From CAVPCZ01 sp963779225 (GTDB lineage Bacteria > Bacteroidota > Ignavibacteria > UBA10030 > UBA6906): 64,000 nucleotides of DNA. Both the position numbers and the translations under genes were made by a program. The stretch lies in the NCBI GenBank assembly GCA_963779225.1, contig CAVZWW010000003.1:1364001-1428000 (forward strand), in the 5' to 3' direction. How positions within the stretch are numbered: the stretch's first letter is position 1; every line of letters begins with the position of its first letter. Below, piece by piece: positions 41,461 to 50,821 of this stretch. The notes beneath the pieces were generated by a model. The model did no database searches and was not told the origin of the DNA. It saw only the letters and a program-made list of their open reading frames with translations.

Positions 41461-42852
41461 ATGACAACTGAAGAACTCGTCAAAGTCCTCGCGAACCACC
41501 GGACAATCGGTAAGGCCCCACGGGAAGAACTCGAATGGATTGCGGCCCACGGGTCCCTGAGGCACCTACAGACGGGGGAGATTGTCCATGCAAAGTCGGA
41601 AGTCGTCGATGCACTCTATATCCTCCTTTCCGGGCGCTTATCCCACCACGTGGACCGCGGGGCCGGGAGGCGCAAAGTGATGGAGTGGACCGCAGGCGAC
41701 GTGACGGGCGTTCTCCCTTATTCGAGAATGACGACCCCGCCGGGGGACACCATTGTCGACGAACTGACGGAAGCTGTGCGCATTTCCCGTGAGGACTTTC
41801 CGGCATTGATCCGCCATTGTTACGAGGTGACGGCCATTCTGGTGCATTGCATGACGGACCGTGCGCGGCGATTCACATCCACCGACCTGCGCGACGAAAA
41901 ACTGGTCTCCCTGGGCAAGCTCGCTTCGGGCCTTGCCCACGAGTTGAACAATCCGGCCTCGGCCGCAATGCGTGATGCGAAGTCCCTTCCGGATGCACTC
42001 GGCGCAGCGGAGGAAGCGTCGCGCGACATTGCCATAGCAGGACTCACCCCGGCACAGCTGAAGGAACTTGATGAGGTGCGAACCCTGCTCGTGACCTCTG
42101 CACCCCGACAGTACATGTCCGGACTCGCTCTTGCCGACCGGGAAGAGATTTTTGCAGAATGGCTCGAAGCCCACAACCTCGAGAATATACCCACGGAGGA
42201 ACTGGCCCGGACAACCATTTCGACTGAGATTCTCGACCGGCTGGCCCACACCCTCCGGGGGGAAAGCCTCGGGGCAGCCCTCCGATGGATTGCCGTGGGA
42301 GCAAGTGCACGTTCTCTCGCAGAGGGCATCGAAAGGGCAGTTACGCGCATCCATGCTCTTGTCGCCTCGGTGAAGGGATTTACGCATATGGACGAGGCGC
42401 CGTTGGCCGCGCCTGTGGATATCCCCAGAGGATTGAACGATACCGTTGCAATTCTGGATGGAAAAGCCAGGGGGAAATCAGTCACGATCAGTCTCACCGT
42501 TGCACCGGATCTCCCGCCTATCCGTGGAATAGGCGGTGAAGTCAATCAGATCTGGATGAACCTGATCGACAATGCGATCGACGCCGCGCCGGAACGCGGC
42601 CATGTAGAGGTGACGGCTGCGCGAGAAGGCACATGTGTTGTTGTCCGGGTCATTGACGACGGATCCGGAATTCCGGCGGACATTCAGGGGAGAATCTTCG
42701 ATCCTTTCTTTACGACGAAACCGGTCGGCGAAGGAACGGGACTCGGGCTCGACATCGTGCGTCGCATTGTCCAGTGGCACGACGGGGAAATTGATGTAGA
42801 CTCGCGTCCCGGACGGACGGAGTTTTGCGTGAAGATGCCGGTGGCAGTGTAG
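41461..42852 (+). CDS. Sensor histidine kinase with N-terminal cyclic-nucleotide-binding-like domain
   Basis: This 463-residue protein has no membrane helix. Residues 1-130 resemble a Crp-type cNMP-binding domain (TGEIVHAKSEVVDALYILLSG and the following barrel). The phospho-acceptor H160 lies in LAHELNNPASAA, followed by a long helical insert (about 190-300) before the ATPase part. The N-box is NLIDNAIDA, the G1 box DDGSGIP, the F-box FDPFFTTK and the G2 box GTGLGLDI. It is probably cytosolic and responds to a small molecule or redox state. The receiver-reductase fusion encoded divergently is the likely phosphotransfer partner. ATG is preceded by GGAG. Confidence 0.9.
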   Translation: MTTEELVKVLANHRTIGKAPREELEWIAAHGSLRHLQTGEIVHAKSEVVDALYILLSGRLSHHVDRGAGRRKVMEWTAGDVTGVLPYSRMTTPPGDTIVDELTEAVRISREDFPALIRHCYEVTAILVHCMTDRARRFTSTDLRDEKLVSLGKLASGLAHELNNPASAAMRDAKSLPDALGAAEEASRDIAIAGLTPAQLKELDEVRTLLVTSAPRQYMSGLALADREEIFAEWLEAHNLENIPTEELARTTISTEILDRLAHTLRGESLGAALRWIAVGASARSLAEGIERAVTRIHALVASVKGFTHMDEAPLAAPVDIPRGLNDTVAILDGKARGKSVTISLTVAPDLPPIRGIGGEVNQIWMNLIDNAIDAAPERGHVEVTAAREGTCVVVRVIDDGSGIPADIQGRIFDPFFTTKPVGEGTGLGLDIVRRIVQWHDGEIDVDSRPGRTEFCVKMPVAV

Positions 42853-42901
42853 GAGAAAAGACCGGCAATTCCGAAATGCGGATGAATCGTCCGGCCTGCT
42901 T

Positions 42902-43567
42902 TCATCCCCCCAGAGCCATGGTGAGCGCTACGAGCAGGGCACCGAGGAGCACCATGGAGATGCCTACCAGCCATGAGGGTCGCCCGGTCATGCGTCCGAA
43001 GGCCTCGCCCGCCAGGAAGAGCATCACGACGGCGATGGTGTTGGAGACGCGCATGGCCGGCACGACGTTCTGCATGAGAATAAACGGGATCACCACCGGG
43101 AAGGTGGAAATGAACACCAGAAGAAAGACAGCCGCGGCACCCCGCCAATCATTCTTATCGAGACGTACGCGTTCGGGTGGCTCGGGGAGTCGCTGCAAAC
43201 GGACGCGTATTGCGTCGAGTTCCGCCGGCTCCAGGACGGAGGCGATCGTCGTCGGCAATGCGTCCGCGATGATCTGCTGCGCCTGTTGCTGATCCGTGGC
43301 CTTGCGCACGGCCCGCAATGCCATAAGGCCCTTGCCCTTCTCTGCCAGGCAACCCATCAAATACAAGACCGCGTCAATAATGCCCCAGGCCATGTTGCAG
43401 CCCAGGGCACCGATCAGCATTGCCCGGATATCTTCGCGGCCGGCATCGGCCACGCTGAGCGAGCCGGTAAATGCGAGGACCATAATCAGCCCGAACAGGA
43501 CCTCAGATACACGTTCAATCGGGTCCAGCGCGCGTTTGGCGGATCGTTTGGGGGGATTTTCGGGCAT
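42902..43567 (-). CDS. VIT1/CCC1-like membrane protein
   Basis: This 221-residue protein begins with MPENPPKRSAKRALDPIERVSE (frame open further upstream without a ribosome binding site). It has about five helices, with the conserved start DPIERVSEVLFGLIMVLAFTGSLSVA, then GALGCNMAWGIIDAVLYLMG, and a cytosolic segment between the second and third helices. The pattern is that of VIT1/CCC1-type proteins (iron/manganese transport in eukaryotic members); the bacterial activity is not established. It lies 22 bases after a K+ channel gene on the same strand, so both are probably co-transcribed. Confidence 0.78.
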   Translation of the reverse strand: MPENPPKRSAKRALDPIERVSEVLFGLIMVLAFTGSLSVADAGREDIRAMLIGALGCNMAWGIIDAVLYLMGCLAEKGKGLMALRAVRKATDQQQAQQIIADALPTTIASVLEPAELDAIRVRLQRLPEPPERVRLDKNDWRGAAAVFLLVFISTFPVVIPFILMQNVVPAMRVSNTIAVVMLFLAGEAFGRMTGRPSWLVGISMVLLGALLVALTMALGG

Positions 43568-43589
43568 GGGGCGCAGTTCGTTGAGATTC

Positions 43590-44021
43590 TTAATCAGCCT
43601 TTGTCCTCGCCTGGCCGCCAAGCACCCTGCTGACGACGGCGAAGAAAAGTCCTGTCGAGAGTCCACACATGAGGATGCCCGTCAAACCCTCGACCGGTCC
43701 GAGCATCCGCCACTCTTGAGGCAACACAAGATCGCCGTAACCCACGGTAGTGTACGTCACGCCGGCAAAGTAGAACGCCGCCTCCGCGTCGGGCAGGCAT
43801 CCCTGCCACAGATAGAACAATCCCCAGACCGCAATCTCTATCAGGTGAATCAGGATCAACCACCACGCCACCCGAATCAGAAGCCAGGTAACCGGCCAGA
43901 AGCGGGAGGGCAGCTGCGTGCGCGGCTTCCCCACCACCTCCAGCAATCCGGTGAGACCGACGGCATGTATGGCCACTGTGACTGCCACCAGGGCGCCGGC
44001 AATGAGGATCATCTTAACCAT
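43590..44021 (-). CDS. Two-helix potassium channel
   Basis: This 143-residue protein has an N-terminal helix (ILIAGALVAVTVAIHAVG), a second helix (VAWWLILIHLIEIAVWGLFY), a pore helix with the selectivity filter TTVGYGD, and a final helix (GPVEGLTGILMCGLSTGLFFAVV). TTVGYGD is diagnostic for K+ channels (Ion_trans_2 family). No RCK or other regulatory domain is fused. It precedes the VIT1-like gene by 22 bases on the same strand; the pairing suggests ion homeostasis. Confidence 0.88.
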   Translation of the reverse strand: MVKMILIAGALVAVTVAIHAVGLTGLLEVVGKPRTQLPSRFWPVTWLLIRVAWWLILIHLIEIAVWGLFYLWQGCLPDAEAAFYFAGVTYTTVGYGDLVLPQEWRMLGPVEGLTGILMCGLSTGLFFAVVSRVLGGQARTKAD

Positions 44022-44185
44022 AGTGACGGGTTGGTCGATTCAGGTTTACGGTGCAGTCGTGGCTTCCGACCTTTGGGGCTTGTCCCGCGCGTTGCCCGCC
44101 GGGGTGAGCATGTGAGTGCCGTTCGGTACGCAAGAAGAAAGATACAGAAGGTGGCACGAAGAATCAAACGCAGTTCAGCCCACGT

Positions 44186-47100
44186 TCAAGGAGTAGCGGA
44201 TTTTTGAGCCCCTCTGCCCAACTCCTGCAATCGTTGGCGTGCATGCCGGAGTTGCGGGACATTCCCTTCGGCCTTTGAGCAGTTGGTCGCGAATGCTGTG
44301 TACTGTTGCCATGCCCTGTCAACCTCTCCGATCCGGTCGAGCAGCACTGCGAGCTCATAATGCAGGACGGGATTCACAAAACGAAAATCCGGCCGTTCCG
44401 GGTAGACCCGAATTTGCTGTTCCAATTCACGAACGGCAGCCAGGGTGTCACCCATTGCCAGACATGCCCTGGCAATCACATTGTAGCGTGCTGGGTAGCC
44501 GGACCCCAGGTTGAGGAAGCCCAGGCCGGGACTATACAGCGGCGGACTGGGGGGCAACCGGAGCGAATTTGCGTACGTGATTGCGCTATCGGCCCGCCCT
44601 TCTGCAAGAAGGATGTTGGCTGTTGATACGCCGATTTCGTATTCCAGCACCTTCCGGGCCCATTGATCCAGCGTCCCGAGACTGTCTGTCATCGCGGCCA
44701 GACGCATGCGCGCAAAATCAAAGTGACCGAGCAACAGGTCGCTCTCCACAAGCGGGAGCTGGCTTACTATCCGGAATCGGGCCTGCTCGCGGCGGGGCAT
44801 CTTTGCCAGGATTCCCTGGATCCCTGCGATGGTGCGTGCCGCCTCATGAGGGCGGTGTGCAGCCAGGAGTGCCCATGCGCGCGAAATATCCCGGAACAGA
44901 AGAAATTGTGTTGCCCCGAACGTTTTCCAGGTTTCATGGGCGTAGGACCAACCTCGCCCGGCCTCTGCGGGTCTGCCGGTGAGTGCGGCTATCATTCCCG
45001 AAAACGCCATCGCGCCTCCAGCGGGTAGCCGCTGCGCCACGCCGTCCAATTCGGAGATTGCTGAATCGTATTCTTCGCGGAGAGCGAGGACCAGGGCGAT
45101 TTTGACTGAAGACGCAAAAAAATCCGGCTTGCGCTTCACTGCCTCCCGGAACATTGTCAACGCAGAATCCAGATCTCCGGTCTTGACATAGAAGTCTCCC
45201 CATGAGTCGTACGGATTGGGTTCATCAGGGGCGATCCTTCTGTAGTGTGTGAGCAGTTCCCTCGCCCGGCCGAAGTTCTCCTGGTCCATGCAAACATATG
45301 CCAGATGGTTGACTGCAGGACCATAATCGGGGTCGAGACGGATCCCCGCTTCCAGTTCGGCCATGGCGCGCAGCTGCTGTCCGCTCGAAACGTATGCCGC
45401 GCCCAGATCAAACCGCACCTGCTTTTCGTTGGGAAACCTGTTCTTCATCGCCTCGAAAATCGCGATCTGTTTCGCCCGGTCCCGCTGTATCAACAGGGCG
45501 TGCCCGGCCTCAATGTACATTCTCTCTTTCTCCGACGCTCTCGAAGAGAGCTGGAACGCCCGCGTGCACATTTCCGTCTGGGCAGCAACCCGGCTGAGGC
45601 TGCCCAACGTGCGGGCGAGCTGAAGATACGCAATGGCGAAGGTGCTGTCCCGTTCTATCGCGAGGGTGAAGAGCTTCAGGGCATCAAGAATGTCCAGGTT
45701 CTCAAATTTCTCCATCCCGGCAAGATAGTAGCTGTACGCCTCCAGTGAATTTGTGGTGAATTCGGTGATAGGTTTCCGGGCGACGCCCGTTTGTTGGGGA
45801 ACACGAAGGATCTTCTGAATGATCTCATCGCTTAACGCGTCGATCTGAAGCCGGAGGATGCTGGCCTCGCTTTCTCCCCGGGAGCGGGCACTCACCACGA
45901 TATTGCGGGAGTCGACGTCAAGAACCTTTGCATCCGTAGCGAATTCCTCTCCCGCCCTGGTGAAACTCCCGACAACCAGCGCTTGCACTCCCGAGGCCCG
46001 GCAGAGGCTGAAGGCGAGATCCTGGCTGATCTGATCGGGCTCCCTGTTCCCTGTCTGGCGGGCAAGATCGCGGAGGCGCTCCCAGGTCGTGACACGCAGG
46101 CCGGGCGACTGCTCCAGTGCCGTGATCAGGAGGTTGGGGATTGCCTTCGAAAGGTGATCGTATTTAGCTTCTCCGGTCTGGTTTTCAAATGAGATGACGG
46201 CAATGGGAATGGGTTCGCCGATATCGCTCCCCGTGAGGAAGTAATGGATTGCCAGGACAACCGGGACAGCCAGCAGGACAGAGACGCCGGCCGAGATGAG
46301 AAAAATGCGTCGTCGTGATGGTTTCGCTTGTGCACGTGTGTGGACTGCACCGGAAAGGTGCGTGCTGCTCCCGTCCTCATGCATCAGGCGCCGGAGATCC
46401 GCCCGCAGGTCGTCGGCATGCTGATATCTTTCGCCCGGGTCCTTGGAGAGTGCTTTCTTAAGAACGACATCCAGATCCATGGGGAGGCCGGAGCGGAGAG
46501 ACGTCACCGGTTCAGGCTCCCCGTTCATTATGGAATAGGCCATGGCCTGTTCAAATTCCCCTTTGAAGGGATGCTTCCCTGTGAGCATCTCATGAAGCAC
46601 GACCCCGGTGGACCAGAGATCCGTGCGATGATCCACCTGATTGCCCCGGATTTGTTCGGGGGACATGTAGGCAAGGGTTCCCGGAGTGGAGCCCTCCCGT
46701 GTCAATCGCGTCTGGCCTGAGAGACGTGCGAGGCCGAAATCCAGGAGTTTCACCTCTCCCCGGTCGGTGATCAGAATGTTCGCCGGTTTGATGTCCCGAT
46801 GCACGATGCCTGCTTCGTGAGCGGCGGTCAGACCATCTGTGACCTGGGCGCCAAAAGCCAGGACATCCTTAAGCGGCAGCGGTCCCCTTTCGATCTTCTG
46901 TTTGAGTGTCTCCCCCTTATAGAAGTCCATGACGATGAACATCTGTCCGTCCGGTGTCTCATCGATGTCATGGATAGTGCAGATCGCGTTGTGCTGAAGG
47001 GTGGAGGTGGTCTTTGCCTCGTGGGCAAAGCGCCGTCTTGTTTCGGGGTCGCGTGTGAGATCCGGAGGAAGGAACTTGAGGGCGACGGGGCGTTCGAGCT

Positions 47101-47188
47101 TGAGGTCCTGGGCTTTGTACACCACGCCCATGCCGCCTTCACCCAGCTTCTCGAGTATCCTATAGTGGGAAACAGTCTGGCCGATCAA
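44186..47188 (-). CDS. Membrane Ser/Thr protein kinase with TPR sensor region
   Basis: This protein has about 1000 residues. The kinase domain has LGEGGMG (glycine loop, residues 16-21), ALKFLPP (ATP-anchoring lysine), HRDIKPAN, LDFGLARL and YMSPEQ, so it should be active. One membrane helix (RRIFLISAGVSVLLAVPVVL) lies near residue 300, followed by a FlgO/TolB-like beta domain (IPIAVISFENQTGE) and about ten TPR-like repeats (440-980) outside the membrane. The TTG at 47188 was preferred because AGGGGG lies upstream and the product then begins like relatives (IGQTVSHYRILEKLG); GTG 47218 is an alternative. The architecture is common in Acidobacteria and FCB bacteria. Its substrates are unknown. 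Confidence 0.88.
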   Translation of the reverse strand: MIGQTVSHYRILEKLGEGGMGVVYKAQDLKLERPVALKFLPPDLTRDPETRRRFAHEAKTTSTLQHNAICTIHDIDETPDGQMFIVMDFYKGETLKQKIERGPLPLKDVLAFGAQVTDGLTAAHEAGIVHRDIKPANILITDRGEVKLLDFGLARLSGQTRLTREGSTPGTLAYMSPEQIRGNQVDHRTDLWSTGVVLHEMLTGKHPFKGEFEQAMAYSIMNGEPEPVTSLRSGLPMDLDVVLKKALSKDPGERYQHADDLRADLRRLMHEDGSSTHLSGAVHTRAQAKPSRRRIFLISAGVSVLLAVPVVLAIHYFLTGSDIGEPIPIAVISFENQTGEAKYDHLSKAIPNLLITALEQSPGLRVTTWERLRDLARQTGNREPDQISQDLAFSLCRASGVQALVVGSFTRAGEEFATDAKVLDVDSRNIVVSARSRGESEASILRLQIDALSDEIIQKILRVPQQTGVARKPITEFTTNSLEAYSYYLAGMEKFENLDILDALKLFTLAIERDSTFAIAYLQLARTLGSLSRVAAQTEMCTRAFQLSSRASEKERMYIEAGHALLIQRDRAKQIAIFEAMKNRFPNEKQVRFDLGAAYVSSGQQLRAMAELEAGIRLDPDYGPAVNHLAYVCMDQENFGRARELLTHYRRIAPDEPNPYDSWGDFYVKTGDLDSALTMFREAVKRKPDFFASSVKIALVLALREEYDSAISELDGVAQRLPAGGAMAFSGMIAALTGRPAEAGRGWSYAHETWKTFGATQFLLFRDISRAWALLAAHRPHEAARTIAGIQGILAKMPRREQARFRIVSQLPLVESDLLLGHFDFARMRLAAMTDSLGTLDQWARKVLEYEIGVSTANILLAEGRADSAITYANSLRLPPSPPLYSPGLGFLNLGSGYPARYNVIARACLAMGDTLAAVRELEQQIRVYPERPDFRFVNPVLHYELAVLLDRIGEVDRAWQQYTAFATNCSKAEGNVPQLRHARQRLQELGRGAQKSATP

Positions 47189-47321
47189 GGGGACCCCCTG
47201 GTGAGAGCGATTATCCACGGATCATGGATAATTCAATCCCGCTTCTGCAGGATCGCTATCCCAACGGCACGGAAAATCAACTGTATGGCGCAAGATACGA
47301 CAGGGGAAGGCGAGAGTCAAA

Positions 47322-48197
47322 CTATCTTCCGAAGTTGTAGGCGAACCCCAGCCACGGAAGGAAAGGAAAACCTTCGGAGATTCCCTCCCCGTTTTCCATG
47401 GGGTAGAAGAACCCGAGATCGGCGGCAATATTTTCCCCGAAGAAGCGGAAGCCGAACGACAGGAGCGAAACGTCGGACCCAACTGGGAACCAGTTCTCCG
47501 AGATTAACTTCAAGCTGTTGGAAACCTGCACTTCTCCTCCCACAAGCACCACAGGGTTGCTGGCGAACTCCCCTTCGGAGTATCCATATCCAAGTCCGAG
47601 AGTCAGCCCGGCCTTCGGAGTCCCGTAGGTCCCTATCCCGTAGACAATCCCCAATGCATCGTTTTCAGCAGAGAATGTGTTCATGTACAATGCCCCGACT
47701 CCGGCACTGAACATCTCGTCTTGAGTGGTAAACGCAAGCTTGGGAGCCAGGTAGAAGATCTGATCGGGAGCGCCCGGCAGGAGCGTCAATCCTCCCCCGA
47801 GCGAGAGAACGTCTGCTATTCCCACTGCGGCGTACGTAAAGAAGATCTCGTACGCGGCGAAGTATCCCTCTCCCGCCCTCAGGGGACGGGCAGTGGGACC
47901 GAACAGGAGCCGGGATCCGTTCGGATCGACGCGCCGGTACACACCCTCTTCGATAGTTCCGCGCAAGCGTTCGATGCTTGTCACCACCCGTCGCGGCAGG
48001 GTCATGGTGACTCCTGATCCCGTCTGGACAATCAGCGAATCCGGAGTTGAAGAAGCGATGGTGCCGACGAATGCGGAACCATCCGTCAGGGTGATCCTAT
48101 AAATCTGGCCGGTTGTGTCTGCAGTGGCAGGGCTTGCGGTTGCCGGCACCACCAGGAAGAGCATTGCTCCCAATATCGCCAGGGCCTTTGCGGGCAT
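47322..48197 (-). CDS. Outer-membrane-type protein with N-terminal small beta domain
   Basis: This 291-residue protein has a signal peptide (AKALAILGAMLFLVVPATA). Residues 30-80 form an Sm-like strand-rich unit (YRITLTDGSAFVGTIAS, LPRRVVTSIERLRG). The rest consists of amphipathic strands with Gly/Tyr-rich turns ending in PWLGFAYNFGR, as in outer-membrane barrels. AGAGGAG lies before the ATG. The upstream region carries four TGTC repeats with 11-bp period, so it is probably controlled by an OmpR/PhoB-type regulator. The substrate or function is unknown. Confidence 0.7.
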   Translation of the reverse strand: MPAKALAILGAMLFLVVPATASPATADTTGQIYRITLTDGSAFVGTIASSTPDSLIVQTGSGVTMTLPRRVVTSIERLRGTIEEGVYRRVDPNGSRLLFGPTARPLRAGEGYFAAYEIFFTYAAVGIADVLSLGGGLTLLPGAPDQIFYLAPKLAFTTQDEMFSAGVGALYMNTFSAENDALGIVYGIGTYGTPKAGLTLGLGYGYSEGEFASNPVVLVGGEVQVSNSLKLISENWFPVGSDVSLLSFGFRFFGENIAADLGFFYPMENGEGISEGFPFLPWLGFAYNFGR

Positions 48198-48263
48198 GAT
48201 GTTCTCCTCTGCATCGTGATTGTGTCATCCTGCAGGAAAGATACAGTGCAATCCCCGGTGGCT

Positions 48264-48302
48264 TGTCACATTGATGTCACGAATGTGTCACGCTGTTGTC
48301 GG
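48264..48302. promoter_or_regulatory. Four direct TGTC repeats with 11-bp period (Pho-box-like)
   Basis: TGTCAC occurs at 48264, 48275 and 48286, and TGTCGG at 48297; each copy starts exactly 11 bases after the one before. This is the architecture of PhoB/OmpR-family tandem half-sites. The array is 67-105 bases upstream of the outer-membrane protein gene at 48197 (minus) and upstream of the plus-strand gene at 48623. Confidence 0.55.
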
Positions 48303-48332
48303 GGATGAATTGAATTTCATCGGAACAAGCGG

Positions 48333-48650
48333 TCAGCGGGCACGGGGTAAGGTAGGGAAGCGGATTGCGAGATTCAAGCGGGGCACAAAGAAGACTCGAT
48401 CCCCGTCGGGTGCGGAAAGCTGGTTCTTGACAAGTTCGCCGCGGCGGGCTATCTTGTGGAGAATCGCCTCACTCAGCGCGGGAGCGGATCCGTAATCCCA
48501 CCAGGCCGTGAGGTGGCTCATAATGCTGCGTCTGTGCATGATGGATGATGCCGGAAGGTGACGCACATGATAGATGTCGGTAGTCACCAGCGATTTTACG
48601 TAGTACGCCAGGCGAGGATCGAATGACGATCGAGAAGTCAACCGGTACAT
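48333..48650 (-). CDS. Hypothetical protein, uncertain
   Basis: This frame of 105 residues is protein-like in codon use and composition (YYVKSLVTTDIYHVRHLPAS, AWWDYGSAPALSEAILHKIA), but has no recognised family. Its start overlaps the start of the divergent gene at 48623 by 28 bases, which is unusual. It could be a real small gene or the remnant of one. Nothing else fills the 48198-48622 gap apart from the TGTC repeats. Confidence 0.3.
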   Translation of the reverse strand: MYRLTSRSSFDPRLAYYVKSLVTTDIYHVRHLPASSIMHRRSIMSHLTAWWDYGSAPALSEAILHKIARRGELVKNQLSAPDGDRVFFVPRLNLAIRFPTLPRAR

Positions 48651-50806
48651 GGTGCATCTGCGGTTACCTCATGCTCTCCATGCTCCACCCGGGGGTCCAG
48701 GCGCAGAATCGCCTCGCCTCCCCCCCGCGCACTTCCCCGGCAGTGGAGCAGATCATCCTGTGCGATTTTGGCGAAGCCAGAGCAGCTGATCAGAGGACGG
48801 GAATCTGGTCAATGAGAACTCCGGCGGATGGCCCGGAGGGTGACATCTTTCAGGAGGCGTCCTGGATGCTTTCCGCCCCGGGAACAAAAACGGCGATCCG
48901 GGGTGTCGAATGGATGGAGCAGAATCGCGGAGCGGTGTACAACCAGCCCGGCGAATTCACCCGTGTCCGCGTCAAATGGAGCTCTTCCACGGCCATCAAG
49001 GGTATGCGTATCAACCAGGTCCCGATGTTTGATGACGGAACCCATGGAGATAAGGTTGCCGGCGACGGGATCTGGACACTGGACTCTCTCTCCATCTACT
49101 CATCCACCGGGACGCCGGGATACCGAGTAGCGAAGGACGCCAAATACGGAAGTGCTGTCAGCTGGTGGCTGACGGTTGAGTGGCAGCTCGCGGATGGGAC
49201 GTGGGAGAATGACGGGTATGCTTACATCCGGCTTGGTCTCGTTGATCCTCTGGCCACCTTCGATGTGCAAAGATTGGGCGGTGGACTCTGGGCAACGGAG
49301 TACGGCCTCTTTATCGAAGACAGTCTGCAAACTCAGAAGACATTCCCGGGCTATCCCGTGACGGACAAGTCATGGGCCTATCTGATGAAGCCGGCGTCGA
49401 ATCTTCTTTATTCACGTCTGCCCGACGCGTATGATTTTCTCGTCGTCACGCCGGCGACTGCGCTCTGGCTCCCGAATCCGTTGTTGTCGGAACGGGTTCC
49501 GAACGCTTCAAGCGTGAGAAATGACGTCCAGGGTGTTGGCATGACCCTGTTTGACAATAGCGCCGGGTGGGGATCCCCGGCCAGGTTGAAAACCGTTGTC
49601 TACTATTCCAACGGACCGTTCAATCTGCTTGCCCATGAGCTCGGGCACAAATGGATGGCGTATCTCGATTCGCTGACATTTTCCAACGGGGCGTGCGGGG
49701 TACACTGGGCGGAGCACCAGACTATAGGCGGCAATATGGGACTCTGGCCCAAGGTCATTGAATCCCCACCCGGGGTGTTCGCGGGAGTGATGCAGCACAA
49801 ACCGGATGCGTTCAACGCATCCTACTCGGATCTTGATCTCTACCTTATGGGTTTGAAGCCCCTCAACGAGGTGCCCCTGCTTAAACGGCTCAACAATCCC
49901 GACTACACGAATCCCGATTCGGTGCGCTACACATCTATTACGACAATCGCTCCGGCGAGCCTCCCGATGAGATACGGAACGCGGCGCCCCGCTTATCCGG
50001 AGGCCCAGCGCGATTTCACCATGGCTACAGTCATCGTGAAGCCCCTCGGATGGACTGACGCGGAATTCGCATATTTTTCTCTCCTCGCTAGGCACGCGGC
50101 AGATACCCTCGATGATGGCTTCGGGTACAACTACAATTTTGAAAAGGCGGCCAGGAAACTTTGCACCCTGGAAAGCAAGATGTACACCCCGACGGGAATT
50201 CCCTCGGTACCGGTATTGACCTCCCCGGCTGACGGGGCGTCCGGGCAGCCGCTCCTGACCACGCTCAGGTGGGACTCATCCCAGGCTACGACCAGTTATC
50301 ATGTGCAGGTATCGAAGAAGAATGATTTCACAGACACGCTCGTCCAGAAGAGCGGGGTAACAGCCACAAGTATTGCTCCCTCCGGACTCAGGCAGGGCAC
50401 CACATATTACTGGAGGGTGCGTGCATCCGGTGCGTCAGGGATCAGCCGGTTCTCCGGGCCGCGTTCGTTCACCACGGGTGCAGCGACGCCGGTGGAGGCG
50501 TCGGACGGCACGATTATCAGAGAATTCGCATTACATGAAAGCTACCCCAACCCTTTCAATCCATCATCGACGATTTCATACGCCCTGCCCATCCGTTCAT
50601 CGGTGACACTTTCAGTGTTCACGGCACTCGGCCAGCAGGTCGCGACGCTGGTCAACGGCATGAAAGAGGCGGGGATGCATGAGGTGCAATTCAACGGTTC
50701 GGGAATGGCGTCAGGCGTGTACTTCTACAGGATGCAGGCGGCGGACCTCTCGGGAGGTTCGAAGAACGCCTTCGTCCAGACGAGGAAATTCATCCTGGCA
50801 AAGTAG
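48623..50806 (+). CDS. Secreted metallopeptidase-like protein with Fn3 and type IX-type sorting domain
   Basis: This 727-residue protein has a signal peptide ending near GVQAQ. A zinc-protease-like HELGH (338-342) with HWAEH about 35 residues later suggests a metallopeptidase core, though the overall family was not identified. An Fn3-like domain covers about 526-622 (PVLTSPADGASG to FSGPRSFTT). The C-terminal 90 residues are a Por/T9SS-type sorting domain (YPNPFNPSSTISYALP, ending TRKFILAK). It is therefore likely exported to the cell surface or medium. The ATG lies behind GAGGAT. Activity is inferred only from the HExxH motif. Confidence 0.75.
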   Translation: MTIEKSTGTWCICGYLMLSMLHPGVQAQNRLASPPRTSPAVEQIILCDFGEARAADQRTGIWSMRTPADGPEGDIFQEASWMLSAPGTKTAIRGVEWMEQNRGAVYNQPGEFTRVRVKWSSSTAIKGMRINQVPMFDDGTHGDKVAGDGIWTLDSLSIYSSTGTPGYRVAKDAKYGSAVSWWLTVEWQLADGTWENDGYAYIRLGLVDPLATFDVQRLGGGLWATEYGLFIEDSLQTQKTFPGYPVTDKSWAYLMKPASNLLYSRLPDAYDFLVVTPATALWLPNPLLSERVPNASSVRNDVQGVGMTLFDNSAGWGSPARLKTVVYYSNGPFNLLAHELGHKWMAYLDSLTFSNGACGVHWAEHQTIGGNMGLWPKVIESPPGVFAGVMQHKPDAFNASYSDLDLYLMGLKPLNEVPLLKRLNNPDYTNPDSVRYTSITTIAPASLPMRYGTRRPAYPEAQRDFTMATVIVKPLGWTDAEFAYFSLLARHAADTLDDGFGYNYNFEKAARKLCTLESKMYTPTGIPSVPVLTSPADGASGQPLLTTLRWDSSQATTSYHVQVSKKNDFTDTLVQKSGVTATSIAPSGLRQGTTYYWRVRASGASGISRFSGPRSFTTGAATPVEASDGTIIREFALHESYPNPFNPSSTISYALPIRSSVTLSVFTALGQQVATLVNGMKEAGMHEVQFNGSGMASGVYFYRMQAADLSGGSKNAFVQTRKFILAK

Positions 50807-50821
50807 CTTCTGCAAACCAGG

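Noticed and set aside
43296..44207. 303-codon plus-strand open frame
   Set aside because: It lies opposite the VIT1-like and K+ channel genes; it is Arg/Pro/Ser-rich with no domain.
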